NCBI GenBank assembly: GCA_029204225.1
Contig: CM055095.1
Span: 59,928,557 to 59,992,556, forward strand
DNA from: Diphasiastrum complanatum
Lineage: Eukaryota > Streptophyta > Lycopodiopsida > Lycopodiales > Lycopodiaceae
Length of the DNA: 64,000 nt
Reading direction: 5' to 3'
Positions 31,741-42,534 of this stretch are shown one piece after another. The first letter of the stretch is position 1, and every line of letters begins with the position of its first letter. The notes under the pieces are model-generated. The model worked only from the letters and a program-made list of their open reading frames with translations, had not been told where the DNA came from and searched no databases. The position numbers and the translations under genes are program-made.

Positions 31741-32171
31741 AAGATCAATTCTACATATGCAAAATGCGTAGTGAGCATGGATTGGGAATATCTGTCAACA
31801 CAATGGAATGAGTGTGAGCTTGTGATGCGCTGATAATCCCATTTCACACCATGTTGCACCTCATCGTTGCTGACCAGCCAAAAAACCCTTCTTGTATTGC
31901 AGCTCTGACCTTCTCCTTTTGGCCTAAATGTTTCTTCCATATATGCGACCACATCTACTGCACATTTCAAGGGCCAGCCGTATGGTTACAAGTCCTCGTG
32001 ATTCAGAGTTCTCTTGATGACCACGCCCGCTCCGTTGTACTCATCTTTTCCATGGCATGAGGAAGAAAAGTTATGCATCATTTGCAGACCTATCGAGTGA
32101 TTATATTTGGCAAGTGAACAAATTGTTTGATTTTTTATTTTTATGTAGGCTGAAATAAATAGTGCTTGCAA
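31741..32171 (-). pseudogene. Fragment of a conserved 'HGK...GAG' protein, possibly transposase C-terminus
   Basis: Minus-strand frames read MMHNFSSSCHGKDEYNGAGV and IKRTLNHEDL, a stop, then KCAVDVVAYMEETF and RRVFWLVSNDEVQHGVKWDY. From memory, an HGKGxxDGAGxxxKR signature occurs in widespread repetitive hypothetical proteins that may be DDE transposases; I could not verify this. I suspect 10589-11362 is the N-terminal part of the same family. The fragment is cut by the Copia-10 LTR at 31740. Confidence 0.45.
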
Positions 32172-32178
32172 ACAGTAC

Positions 32179-32361
32179 CTGTAGTTTTGAACCTGGTGTC
32201 CTGTCTAGTACCAATTTAGTACTATATTTGGGTGTCCCGTATACCAAAATTGGTACTCCAGAATAGTGTATTTTGGTACTACAGGACGGACTATGTAGTT
32301 AAGTCTTATAGTTCAGTACCAATTTTGGTACTATCTGAAGTAACAAACCTGAAAACTATAG
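32179..32361. repeat. MITE candidate (about 183 bp)
   Basis: The termini CTGTAGTTTT and AAAACTATAG form an inverted repeat with one mismatch. The interior is rich in the palindromic unit AGTACCAATTTTGGTACT and variants, giving strong hairpin potential. It has no coding capacity. The target duplication is unclear (agtac against agtaa). Confidence 0.45.
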
Positions 32362-32555
32362 AGTAATAATAATAGATAGTGAGAACCCCCAACAAATATA
32401 CCTGGCCACGAAGAAGAAAGACGGATATAATCGATTATGATGTTGATGATCTTCTCTGTGGTGTTGATTATGTAAATAAGGATGAGTTTTATTCAAAAAA
32501 AGATTGCTTGAATGGTTGTGGAGGAAATGTGCCAAAAAGAAAATAATTTTTTGAA

Positions 32556-33020
32556 TAAGTTGGGTACATTGAATCTAGACCCAAAATTAGTAGGGTTAGC
32601 ATTTTGGTGGGAAAGCCAAGTGGCCAAATAGGGTTTGGACCTGCTATTAAAGGATGTAACTCGTGGAAAGAGTGATCTTCTCTCTTCTCTATTTCATTTC
32701 ATGCTTATACATGGTTCTCTTGGGTTCTACTATCCATTGGTGCACTATCTCGGTGATTGTTGCAATTCTATGTGTAGAATGATCTATATTTGTTATTTTT
32801 GGATCCACACATGTGAAATACAGTAGCTTGCTGCTTTTGTACGGACAACAATAGTACATAATCATTTCATTCAAGTTTGATCAAGTTCTATTAGTGTTTG
32901 CATCTCAAATTGTGTGTAGATGCTAATTTTTCTACATTGGTGAGATTGGTAGTGTATTTCTCTTTCTAACCAAAGATCATTCAAGTAGATTGGATATTAA
33001 GGATCTGAAATCTTTCACAC
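32556..33020 (+). repeat. Truncated LTR of the Copia-2 family
   Basis: From GGGTACATTGAATCTAGACC to ATCTTTCACA it closely follows 7168-7625, including a changed TATA region (TATTAAAGG), CACACATGTGAA (32807-32818) and GTACGG (32839-32844). The first about 180 bp of the LTR are missing. No internal sequence accompanies it. Confidence 0.9.
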
Positions 33021-34338
33021 AAGCTAATTGTGTAAGTTTTGTATCTTATCTTGTACTAGTAGATCCGTAATGTCAGATTTTATACTGGAGCTTACTTTGC
33101 ATTTTTTTTCATTTCAAGAAACAATTTCTTTTGATGATTTTGCAATTCATCAAGATGGTCACGTGGCCTTTATATAAGCCTGCTTTAGACAACACATCCT
33201 CTAATTTGGAAATAGCTTCCTTCACAAATGCCTCTAGCTCGGAATTCCATGCAAACAAGATGTGAAGATATATTATTTTTTCTAATACGCACATCTGCAT
33301 GCAATGTACAAATATGAACATTCTGAAGAGGAATCGGTAGTATGGGTTTCCAATTAGAAAAAGTTGAAATTCTCTTGTTGCTTTGGACCTTTCTGTTGAG
33401 CACATCCATATCTTTAACAAGAGACAAATATGAGATACGCATGGATTGAAATGCAGTTGTTATCTCATCATTACTAGTTGTAAAATGATGCAAAGAAGAT
33501 TTCAACCTTTAATTCTCCTTCTTGAACATCTCATTTTCTTCTAAACAAGTTTTCAACTTTGTAGATTTTTCTTGATTCCTCTTCCAAATAATGTATTCTT
33601 TGCATTGAATGTGCATTCCCATAGAGCATCAAATTCTCACAATAACCCGAAAGGCCATTTTCGCCATGACACATATAGATTATTGATTGACTCACCGAAT
33701 GAAAATCAAGATGTTGCAATGAACATGGATCAATAGAATACAATGTTCCTGATGACCATGAATCTACATGCTTTAGATTTTCCTCCCTGTATCGGATCAT
33801 ATCAGAAGTTGACGATTCGGATTGCTTTAATTTTCTTGTCTTGAGCGGAGCATATTTTGGTGACAGATCTACATGAAGATTATAAAGCTTTGTCATCAAT
33901 ACAATAGTATAGTAACAAATAACACAATGACAATAACAAACTTGGAGATGGCGCTCGACCCTGTTGGGGATAGAGATGGCAGACCCTAGAGATAGAGATC
34001 GCGTAGGCTTTGTTTTTGAAATGTCACTCCTAATTCAAATTTTTGAATGTTCCCAACTATTGGGAGGGGATATTTCAGCATTTTGAAAATTATACTTTAA
34101 TTGTGGTTAAGCACCAGTGAAGTTTGATGTGACTAAACTAAGGTGCATTCATTTACATGGAAATTAGTGCGGGCCGATGCGCAAAGAAGTTAGAAAATGA
34201 TATTTTAGTTACTATATAGTTATTTCTCTCTCTCCTACATGCCATTTCTTATAGGGCCCTCTTTGGGCTCATATTTTTTCTAATGAATATAAGAATTTCA
34301 ATCAGTATTTAATTTTGGCCAATACTCTTTTTTGTTTT
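33021..34338 (-). other. Unidentified minus-strand ORF fragments next to the CACTA remnant
   Basis: Minus-strand frames include WNSELEAFVKEAISKLEDVL (33109-33420) and a 122-codon frame (33531-33899) containing YLEEESRKIYKVENLF. They lie downstream of the TNP2 fragment on the same strand and could derive from a second CACTA product or a passenger gene. No domain was recognised. Confidence 0.35.
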
Positions 34339-35030
34339 TTATTCTTGTAGATCATGTTTGGCATAAATACTATCTTTGTCGCCCACCAAGTGTTTCCATA
34401 TTGACTCACCCACATTTTTGAATATGTGCATATGATCAAGCAAGTGATTGTTTAAAAGGTTATTCCAATATGGTAAACAATGAAATATGGATAGTCCTTT
34501 CATACCATTGATTGGCTTAGTCTCGGATTCAGCCCAAAGTTTGTGCCAATCTGCCATGGACATTGTATTTGGAGGCATCCTTGTTTTTATCTTCCTCCAA
34601 AGCCTCTTCTATGAGCATTTCGAAATGGATGATTTTCATCATGCAAGTACCTGAGATGATTTTCATATACAACTTTGTTAAAATGACGTGAGTGTCGAGC
34701 ATCAACTTTTGGTCCACAAATGAGACCAAAAGTTGGAAAACCTAAAAGAATCAAATCCAATTCGTGTTATAAATTGAATTTTTTTGAATAATAAATATTA
34801 CATGCATAAAAAAACAAATATATAGAAATTACAAGTGAATTTATTCTATAGTCAACTGAACAATCGCCCAATCTTGGATAGTTGTGCATTGTCCACATTA
34901 AAGTTGCATGCAACCAAACTGTATTGTCTTGTAGTGGACTTGAGATGTCATATGCTTGGACTCCCATAGTAGTTCTAGTTCTTCAATAAATGGTATCTGT
35001 ATTTTTTAATTTATGTTTTCTAGGAATTAG
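34339..35030 (-). pseudogene. CACTA (En/Spm) TNP2-type transposase, middle part
   Basis: Minus-strand frames give, in TNP2 order, GVQAYDISSPLQDNTVWLHA with LMWTMHNYPRLGDCSV, then NHLRYLHDENHPFRNAHRR, then SIFHCLPYWNNLLNNHLLDH followed by MHIFKNVGESIWKHL. These match the conserved blocks of plant CACTA transposases ('GVxxYDA...LLWTIxDFPAYG', 'NHPFR', 'LPYWxxLxxxHxLDVMHIEKN'). Frameshifts separate the blocks. Copia-11 interrupts at 35031, just upstream of the LIP motif; an N-terminal part follows at 39238-39760. Confidence 0.82.
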
Positions 35031-35715
35031 TGTTGAAAAATCTGAAAAGTCAGACAAATCAACCTTATTTGGGTCCCAAAATATCAATCAAGCATCAAGG
35101 ATTGCACTTAGATCTATAAGATAGAATACTAGCACTCAATTTTAGCTTGTTTGAATCTAAATTGGCAAGAGCACTTGAATACCTCACTCAAACTAGCATT
35201 TAATGTTTCTCACGACCTGTCACACATGTGAAAAGTACAATACTTGATTTAGGTCATATCCAAACAAATGAACTCAAAATATTAAGCAATAATCATGTAT
35301 CAATTCCACATAAACAAGAAGATTGCCAAAATTGCTGACAATTCAATTCTGACAAAAGAGAAAATCACTTACCATAAATTAATAAAGGATTGATCACATA
35401 TATATACATCTTAGGTCCAACTTTTTAAGAGGGTTCTATTATGACCCTTAATCTCTCCCTAATCAATCCCTAATAATGTCTTGAATCAAGCTCCATTAGT
35501 TATGACAAAATCTATGCATAATCACATGATTTACTCTACCAACTTCCATGATTCATGTAATTTTCTTCCACAAGTGGATGAGCTTGTGTTTGAGACTAAG
35601 AAATACAATGAGAGAGAAGGTCACATGGAGTCCTAATTATGTACACATAAAGTTTATATGGTCAAACAAGTCAAATGACCATTTTACAATAGCTAGTTTT
35701 GCCAAATTTTTAACA
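35031..35715 (-). repeat. Copia-11 3' LTR (685 bp)
   Basis: It starts TGTTGAAAAATC and ends AAATTTTTAACA, with a minus-strand purine-rich tract (CGTTGAGGAG) right after. TCACACATGTGA lies at 35220-35231 beside GTAC. The left flank (attag) is CACTA transposase sequence. Confidence 0.82.
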
Positions 35716-35879
35716 CTCCTCAACGTTGAGATATTTTTCCAGCATAGATTTGCTTGTAACATTGAGAACTAATCTTAACTTAGCAAATTGTTCTCTTGCA
35801 AGTGGCTTAGTAAGAAGATCAGCCAAGCATTCTGATGTTGGTACTTGCTCCAAATTGATCTGCTCTTTTTGGACTTTTT
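35716..35879 (-). pseudogene. Copia-11 RNase H tail
   Basis: The minus strand reads KEQINLEQVPTSECLADLLT and then KPLAREQFAKLRLVL, the usual copia C-terminus. It is cut at 35879 by the Copia-12 LTR, another nested insertion. Confidence 0.85.
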
Positions 35880-36391
35880 TGTTGGGACTGTAAGGTCTGC
35901 ATGTCGTGACACAAAGAAGCAAGCGGAGAATCCTCGGTGCATACAACTACGTCTATCTTATGCAGACCGACTTCGATAGTTCGAAGTCTGCCCTACTTGA
36001 TCACAGTTTCAAGTCACTAGATCGATACAATCGATTCCATAGCCATGCATGAATTAGATTGGTTTAGATTGTTTGAGGGTGGCCGAATAATCGAATTTGG
36101 TCATGTGGTCCGAGATGGTCGAACAACCGAAGATGGCCGAATAATTAAGGATGACCAAATGATAAAGAATGACCAAATAATTAAGGATGACCGAATAATT
36201 AAGGATGACCAAATAGTCGAAGATGTCCAAACAATTGAAAAAACATCATCATTGATTTTTTTGTGTTTATGTAGACTGTTAGAAAACAAGTGTATTTATG
36301 TAGAGTATGTGCATGTACAAGTATTTGCAATAGCTAGTGAATGGATCTAGATTAGCAGAGAGATAGGGATGGAGAGGATAACAATCGAACA
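35880..36391 (-). repeat. Copia-12 3' LTR (512 bp)
   Basis: It runs from TGTTGGGACTG to ACAATCGAACA and is followed by a poly-C run and then RNase H coding on the minus strand. It contains an 18-bp minisatellite (36078-36239). The left flank is Copia-11 coding sequence. Confidence 0.78.
36078..36239. repeat. Minisatellite, 9 x 18 bp
   Basis: Nine consecutive 18-bp units resemble GATGACCAAATAATTAAG. The second unit is the most divergent. It lies in the U3 part of the Copia-12 LTR and may have an enhancer-like role. The open plus frame across it simply reflects an 18-bp period. Confidence 0.9.
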
Positions 36392-36413
36392 CCCCCCCCC
36401 CCCCCCCCCCCCC
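36392..36413 (-). repeat. Poly-C run at the polypurine-tract position
   Basis: Twenty-two consecutive C (poly-G on the element's sense strand) sit exactly between the RNase H tail and the 3' LTR, where the polypurine tract belongs. This is an expanded homopolymer form of the tract. Confidence 0.9.
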
Positions 36414-39237
36414 AACCCTTAATTGGATCCTTGAACGCCTTGATTTTCAAATTCAAGATAGCACAAGAATTCTTGTGTCCTTTCTGATTTAACCCTTTTA
36501 TAAATATATCAACTGCCATATACTGGGTTCTGCAAAATTTCAGACTTACCTCCTTGTTGAGTATTTTGCTCCTAATGTAGTGTACTTAATCTTGATGTGC
36601 TTGCTCCTAGAATGAAATCTAGAAATGATCGATAATGCAATAGCACTCTGATTGTCGCACTGAATTATTCTTGGAGTAGATTGTCTGAGACCAATATCAT
36701 ACAATAAATTTCTCAACCAAATTGCCTCATTAGTAGCTTGAGAGACTGCAATGTATTTCGATTCTATAGATGACATTGCAATAGAGGTTTGTTTTCGATT
36801 GTTCCATGATATTGGACCATTATTGAACAAGAAGAGAAGTTCAGAAGTTGATCTTTTGGTGTCGATATCGTCTTCCCAATTTGCATTTGTATATTCATGA
36901 AGTGTATGGATATCGGATGAATTGACATCACCATATTTGATTACTCTGAAAAGAGCTTCTCTAGTGGATCATACCAGGGTTGGCCATGTCTTGGCTCAAG
37001 GAGTTGATGGTGTATGCAAGATTGGTTGATTGATATGGGTATTCCTTCATTTCAACCTTCTCCTCATTGGTTTGAGGGCATTGCTCCTTGGATAATTTAA
37101 GACCTGGATCCATGGGATTATGTAAAAACTTGAAATTCATGAAATTGAATTTCATTCGCAAATTACAAAAGTGTCTCTGGTGGGTGATATAGAGAAGCCT
37201 TCTACTTGTCTCTATGGATCTGCATCCTGATACAGTAATGTGCTTCTCTAGATCTGTCATCTCGAATTCTTGAGATAACATCCTCTTAGTGTCCTTTGTC
37301 GATTTGATATTGTTGCTTAACATCAATGTATCATCCATGTAGAGTGTGATAATGACAAATAATTAATTAATAGCTTTGAAATATACATTACAAATTGTAG
37401 AGTTTGGTTCGAATCCATGATTGATCAAGAATTTGTTAATTCAATGGAACCATGCTTTGAACAATTATTTCAAACCGTACAAAGCTTTATGGAGTTTGCA
37501 TGTTTGATCTTCCTGACCATGGAGGATATAGCCTTCTGGATGGATCATGTAAATGTCCTCCTCGATGACTCTGTTGAGGAATTTTGTTTGTACATCCATC
37601 TTGTGTATCTCAAGATTTACTACAATAACATATGATAGTAGCAGTTGATTGGAAATATGCTTGACCACCGGGTTAAAAGTTTCGAAGTAGTCGATATCGG
37701 GAATTTGTAAAAATCTCCTTGCCACGAGTCTAGCCCTCCTTCTATCAATAATGCCGTTTGTTTTGTATTTGATCCTAAACTTTTTGATTGCTGGCCACTT
37801 GGTGACAGTCCATGTATTGTTCCTCGACAATGAGTTGTACTCCTTGTCTATTGCTTCTTTTCAGAGGTTTGAATCGGCCTATGACATAGCTTCCTCAACT
37901 ACGGTTGGCTCCTGAATAGAGTAGTGAGCAAATTCATCAATGTATCGGACAAGCTGAGTTCAAATTCTTGTTGGTCTCCTGGTTGAAGTTTATGGCTGAG
38001 TTCAAATTCTTGTTGATCTCATGGTTGAAGTTCATGGCTACTTTGTATTGGTTGTGTCAGCTACTCCTGAGTTGCAGCTTCTTCATCTTCTTCTGGATCT
38101 AACTGTACCTAGTGACTGCTGGAAGAAATTGAAATAGTTTTTTCGATATGTATCAGTTGTTAGGGTAGAATTGTAGACTGCATTTGGTCCTTGCCTTTCA
38201 TATCAATAAACCGATTTCCAATGAACGTCACGTCCCTGTTAGTAAAAACTTTACAGGTCTCTATATCATATAGTCTATACATTCGATCAGAACTACAATA
38301 GCCAACAAAAATAGTTTTAAATTTATGCTCATCTAATTTCTTTCTATAATCCTTTGGAACATGAGCATAGACAATACATCCAAATACTCTCAAATGTTTC
38401 AATGAAGGCTTGGATCTTGTCCAGGCTTCATGAGAGATTTTGCTGTCATGTAGGTCTTTAGTTATACATCGGTTCTACACATAAGTTGTTGTTGATACAA
38501 CATGTTGCCAGAACAATTTGGACAATGAAGCATGATTTATCATGCATTTGGCAGACTTGACTAAGGTCCCATTCTTCCTTTTTGTCAATCCATTTGACTA
38601 TGAAAAATAGAAAACAACAAACTGGTGCTCGATGTTGTTGGTTGAGCAGTCATCCTTGAATTCATTTGAGATGTATTCACCATCATTGTCACTCCTAAGA
38701 GCTTTGATCTTCTTGCGTGTCTACAACTCAACATTTTCTTTGTATTTCTTGAAGACTTGGAAGGCTTCAGATTTGTACTTCAGAAAATATATAGCAGTCC
38801 TTTTAGAATAATCATCTATAAATGTAATAAAAAATTTAGCACAAAGCAGTGATGGTATTTGCATTGGGAAACATATATCAGTATGTACAATGTCTAGCAA
38901 ATCTTACATGTTCCTGATTTGACTTAAATGGCCTTCTTGTTTGCTTTCCTACAATTTAGCTTTGGCAAATAGGAGGGTCAACAATTTGATAGTCTAAATC
39001 AAGAGTGTCAAGAATGTCAAGACATGTTACCTATCGATTCATGATTAAGATGACCAAGTCTATAGTTCCAAATCATTTTTTAATTGGCAGATGTTGAACT
39101 GGTGAAAGCACAATCAGTCATAGAGTTACAATGACTAAGCCTATAGAGATATCTTTGCACCAAATCTTATGTTTCTTGATTCACTTGCGAAACATGGATA
39201 TTCTTTGTCAATGTGTTTCCATGCAGAAGAATCTGAG
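36414..39237 (-). pseudogene. Copia-12 integrase-RT-RNase H (degenerate)
   Basis: On the minus strand, reading leftward from 39237: pre-integrase (WNYRLGHLNHESIGNMS), integrase core (RSDNDGEYISNEF; SNGLTKRKNGTL with the catalytic E lost), integrase C-terminus (LRVFGCIVYAHVPKDYRKKL), RT (NNTWTVTKWPAIKKF; KMDVQTKFLN; YMDDTLML) and RNase H (SIAMSSIESKYIAVSQAT; IIQCDNQSAIALS). Many stops and frameshifts are present. It belongs to the Copia-7 type lineage. Gag, protease and 5' LTR are missing, and the right edge abuts CACTA sequence near 39237. Confidence 0.88.
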
Positions 39238-39760
39238 GTACTCTCGTAATCTCATCCGAAGAAAGATGACTAGCATGCCAATTCACAAGTTTTGCAAGAG
39301 GCTTGCAATAAAACAATCGTTGCAATCGTGGGCACCTTGCATGAGAGGTGGTCCCTTGTAAGTCATCTCGATATCGAGGAGTATCACATATAGGACAAGC
39401 TTATAACCTCTGATACTCACCACGATATAAGATGCAATATTTTGGACAAGCATAATGCAATGTATAGTCCATTCCCTTGCACTCAAAATTTTTCATGCTT
39501 CACCTCTTGTCTCTAACATAGTATTTTCTTCTCGGAGTAGTTCGTGCAATAACCTCTGCATAATCAAATGAATTTTCATAATATAATCAAATAAGATCAT
39601 CTAGCTAGCTAAAACTTTTGACTTGAACAACACATCTACTAAATCTTTAAAAAAAATCTCAATCTTATTTATCCAAATAAAGATGTAACACTTGTATCAC
39701 CCCATTTATATTTTGCTTGGAGATTCAATATAAGCAACGAAGCGGCCAAATGAGATGTCT
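39238..39760 (-). pseudogene. CACTA TNP2-type transposase, N-terminal part
   Basis: Minus-strand frames give YACPKYCILYRGEYQRL (a Cys-rich TNP2 block), ACPICDTPRYR, PRLQRLFYCKPLAKLVNWHA and SHLSSDE. These correspond to the TNP2 blocks upstream of those at 34339-35030. A further upstream stretch (AKYKWGDTSVTSLF) suggests coding to about 39760, possibly with an intron. Copia-11 and Copia-12 separate the two halves. Confidence 0.72.
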
Positions 39761-39919
39761 TTGCTCCAAGATATAATGGTGTGTTTGATTCTTCTCTCAA
39801 ATCTTCTTGCAGTTTCTTGAGTTCATAGCCCTCTTGGGCTTTACGTAGCCATGAGATTCCTAGACCTAGACCTAACTAATGCACTAGGCCCTAGCCCCAG
39901 ACTTGGTCCTCCCAGAAGT

Positions 39920-40590
39920 CCCAACGGCCTACATTTGCTAGAATTCCATGTGCGGTCTACGAGCAAGCGTGTGAAATTTATGAAGATTGGACATCGGTAG
40001 AGAAACTGATGTTGTTCCCCATGTCTCTGGTAGCGGTGGCACAAGATTGGTTCTTCAACCTATCGGACGAAGAGAAAACCACTAGGGAAGGGGCGAAAGC
40101 GGCTTCAATTATGCACTTTAAATCGAGGAAGTTATTGGATAATCTGTTTCTCCTGCTAAGCAAAGTGATAATGTAAAAAAGATAAAGGGACGAGGACTAC
40201 GTAGAACGCATCAAATACCTAAGATCCGAATGCAATGTAGCCCTAACTCCCAATCATACAGTCATCATGTGGTTCCTCACAGGGTTACCACGAAGTATCA
40301 GAAGGGAGTTGAAAAGATGGGAATAGTACGCTACATTGCAGGAAGCCATGGAAGATGCCATCAAGAAAGAAGATGAGAGTTCCGATGATGAATCATATCC
40401 GACTACCCATAATCCAACTCCCTCGGTAGCATCATAATCCAACGCATCTCATATTTCAACAGATCTATTGATGGAATAAATGACGAAGTTACATAAGAAG
40501 CAGATGGAACAACTAACGACGTAGTTTGATAAAAAACTAAAGGCCTTGCAAGGAGCTCTAGCACCAACTCCAAATCCACCGGAATAGAAA
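39920..40590 (+). pseudogene. Gypsy-2 Gag (degenerate)
   Basis: The plus-strand frame reads AVYEQACEIYEDWTSVEKLM and VAQDWFFNLSDEEKTTREGA, then VIMWFLTGLPRSIRRELKRW and AIKKEDESSDDESYP. It is the same Gag family as Gypsy-1 (17268-18442) but covers more of the capsid. Stops include one after SKVIM and one in the WE-stop-YATL segment. The region is more GC-rich than the flanking copia DNA. Confidence 0.8.
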
Positions 40591-41150
40591 ATTAGTTGTT
40601 GTATCCCCGACGAGAGAATGTATGGTGTCTGGTTTATGAGAACTATAGCTTCGCTACCCCAAAGGGTGATGGGATTTGAGCGGATTTTCGAATATGCACA
40701 TGAGTTTGCATCAAAGCCAACTTAGAAAAGGTAGCCAATCCAATCATTCATAGCTTAGGAAAGTAGAAAATTCCAATCAACTTTGAACCTGAAATCCATC
40801 CCATAATGTAACAAAAGCAAAGACAAGTCCTTCTCGAAAATCTCAAAGGCATGGTCTTCACGAAACCACCCAAATGGCGTAGCAATAGGCTAAGCACCAG
40901 TTGTGTGAGCCCTTAGGTGCTGATGATCCAAAAAGGTTAAAGTAAGGGTCCTTCTACTTGGGCTAGTCTTGGAGGTGAAATTGAAATGATAATCATCCCG
41001 CAAGAATCAACTAATTTAAATTTGGAAGATGATACATTCATACATGGATTGATTGGTCTTGGGATGACCAACACATGTTGGGGATAGTGTTCGACTTGTG
41101 CTAGTAGAGGGAGCTAAGACTTTGATGATGAAATCATCTGGTTGTAGTGG
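40591..41150. repeat. Gypsy-related sequence with inverted copy at 47350-47823
   Basis: Positions about 40666-41123 are the reverse complement of 47350-47823 with moderate divergence (for example GTGCTAGTAGAGGGAGCTAA here against its complement there). It probably derives from the Gag-end or protease region of Gypsy-2, but no frame is clean. Confidence 0.7.
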
Positions 41151-41152
41151 CC

Positions 41153-41350
41153 CTAAACCCATTCTCGATATAGTTTTGTTGAGATGAGATTCACTCTTGA
41201 TCTTCCATCTATAACGATGGCTTCTTTAAGCAAGTTTGTGTTGAACCGGGAGTGTAACATTGTTTTTTTACATAATCCCATGTTAATTTTGTCATTAGTA
41301 TTGGATGTGCATTGTCTAGCCCTAAGTATATTTTTGGGTATTGATGTCAT
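41153..41350 (-). pseudogene. Gypsy protease fragment
   Basis: The minus strand reads NTNLLKEAIVIDGRSRVNLI and then STKLYREW, matching the Gypsy-1 protease (IDRGSGVNMISTKL). The catalytic D is kept but the GSG is changed to RSR. Confidence 0.7.
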
Positions 41351-41518
41351 ATGAGTGCTATTGGATCCAAGAATAAAGCATGGCTCTAAGCTTGGTGGAG
41401 TTCCTTAACATAGTGTCTAAAGGTAAATTGATCAGTCATGACAATAAGCTAGGTAAGGCTATAATCTCAAACAGGTCATGTACACAAGTGAAAATCACAT
41501 CTGAAAAATCTTAACCTG
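41351..41518. other. Unassigned spacer in gypsy region
   Basis: These 168 bp lie between the protease and RT fragments. No motif was recognised. Confidence 0.4.
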
Positions 41519-41755
41519 GTTGTAACCACTAAATCCATCCAATATTCAATGCTTTGAGATTCACACAGATTCGCAATTTCTCATTTTTCTAAGGAACAAT
41601 GACAATCGGTGAAATCCATTCGGTATGCTCGATCTCTGAAATGAAATCAGCATCAAGCAATCTCTGAAGTTCTTCCTTTATCAGATCTGTCACATTAGGA
41701 TTACAGTGATAGAACTTTGTAGCCTTTGGTACTGCATCATGTACTAAAGGTATGG
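41519..41755 (-). pseudogene. Gypsy-3 RT 5' part, minus strand
   Basis: The minus strand reads VPKATKFYHCNPNVTDLIKE and ELQRLLDADFISEIEHTEWI, then PIVIVP, the N-terminal RT region of the Gypsy-5 type (compare 63700-64000). At about 41756 the sequence switches to plus-strand RT. Confidence 0.85.
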
Positions 41756-42531
41756 TCCGATCGCCACAAAATTGCTTTTGCAACAGAATGGGGCACCTAT
41801 GCTTACAAAGTAATGTCGTTTGGACTCTATAATGCACTAAGTTCATTCCAAAGAGTAATGCAATTTGCCTTTAAAGAGAAAGTCTTTGAAAGATGCCGCA
41901 AATATCAGATTTTTTTAAATTCAAAAAAATGTCAGATATGGGTTTCTCACGGAGTGGTGCTTAGACATGTGATATCAAGACATGGTATTGTCACCGATTA
42001 TTCTAAGATCAAAGTTATTGTGGAATTGCCACCACCAGCAACAATTCGAGGAGTTTATGTGTTTATGGGTCATGCGAACTACTATCGAATTTTTATTATC
42101 TTCTTTGGGGATTTAGCACGACCTATATACAAATTAACTATTGTTCCTATTTGGATAGTAGAGGCATTAGAAGCCTTCAAAAAGTTAAAAATTATCTTCA
42201 GCTCCAATACTGCGTTCTCCAGATTGGACATTAGAGTTTCATGTTCATACGGATGCCTCAAAATATGCCATTGGATCAGTTTTGATGCAGCCAGGTGACT
42301 ATAGGAAGGATTATCCTATACGATTTGCAAGTAGACAACTTACAGATCCAGAGAAAAATTATTCAACAACAGAACGTGAAGCACTAGCCATGATTTCTTC
42401 TGTTCGAAAATTTCGTCACTACCTCATGGAAACGCAGTTTGACTGAATTTGACTTTCGAATTGTGGTCAGAAAGGAGAAGCAACATTATCTAGTTGATCA
42501 TGTTTCGCGAGTTGAATCCGCACCAGTAAAT
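41756..42531 (+). pseudogene. Gypsy-3 RT-RNase H, plus strand
   Basis: The plus strand reads FATEWGTYAYKVMSFGLYNA and SSFQRVMQFAFKEKVFERC, then RHVISRHGIVTDYSKIKVIV and, in another frame, RFASRQLTDPEKNYSTTERE with ALAMISSVRKFRHYLMET. This is the continuation of the RT at 41519-41755 but inverted; the colinear version is 62741-63680. The segment carrying the Y/F-x-DD active site is missing. It ends at 42531 against the Copia-13 LTR. Confidence 0.87.
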
Positions 42532-42534
42532 ACC

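Noticed and set aside
35031-35715. Part of the CACTA element's own terminal region
   Set aside because: TG...CA ends, a purine tract and adjoining RNase H coding show it is a copia LTR inserted into the CACTA gene.
36078-36239. Possible CRISPR-like array
   Set aside because: The units are contiguous and diverged, with no spacers, in eukaryotic LTR sequence.
36045-36350. 101-codon plus-strand frame with hexapeptide repeats
   Set aside because: It is the 18-bp LTR minisatellite read in frame, inside the Copia-12 LTR and antisense to that element.
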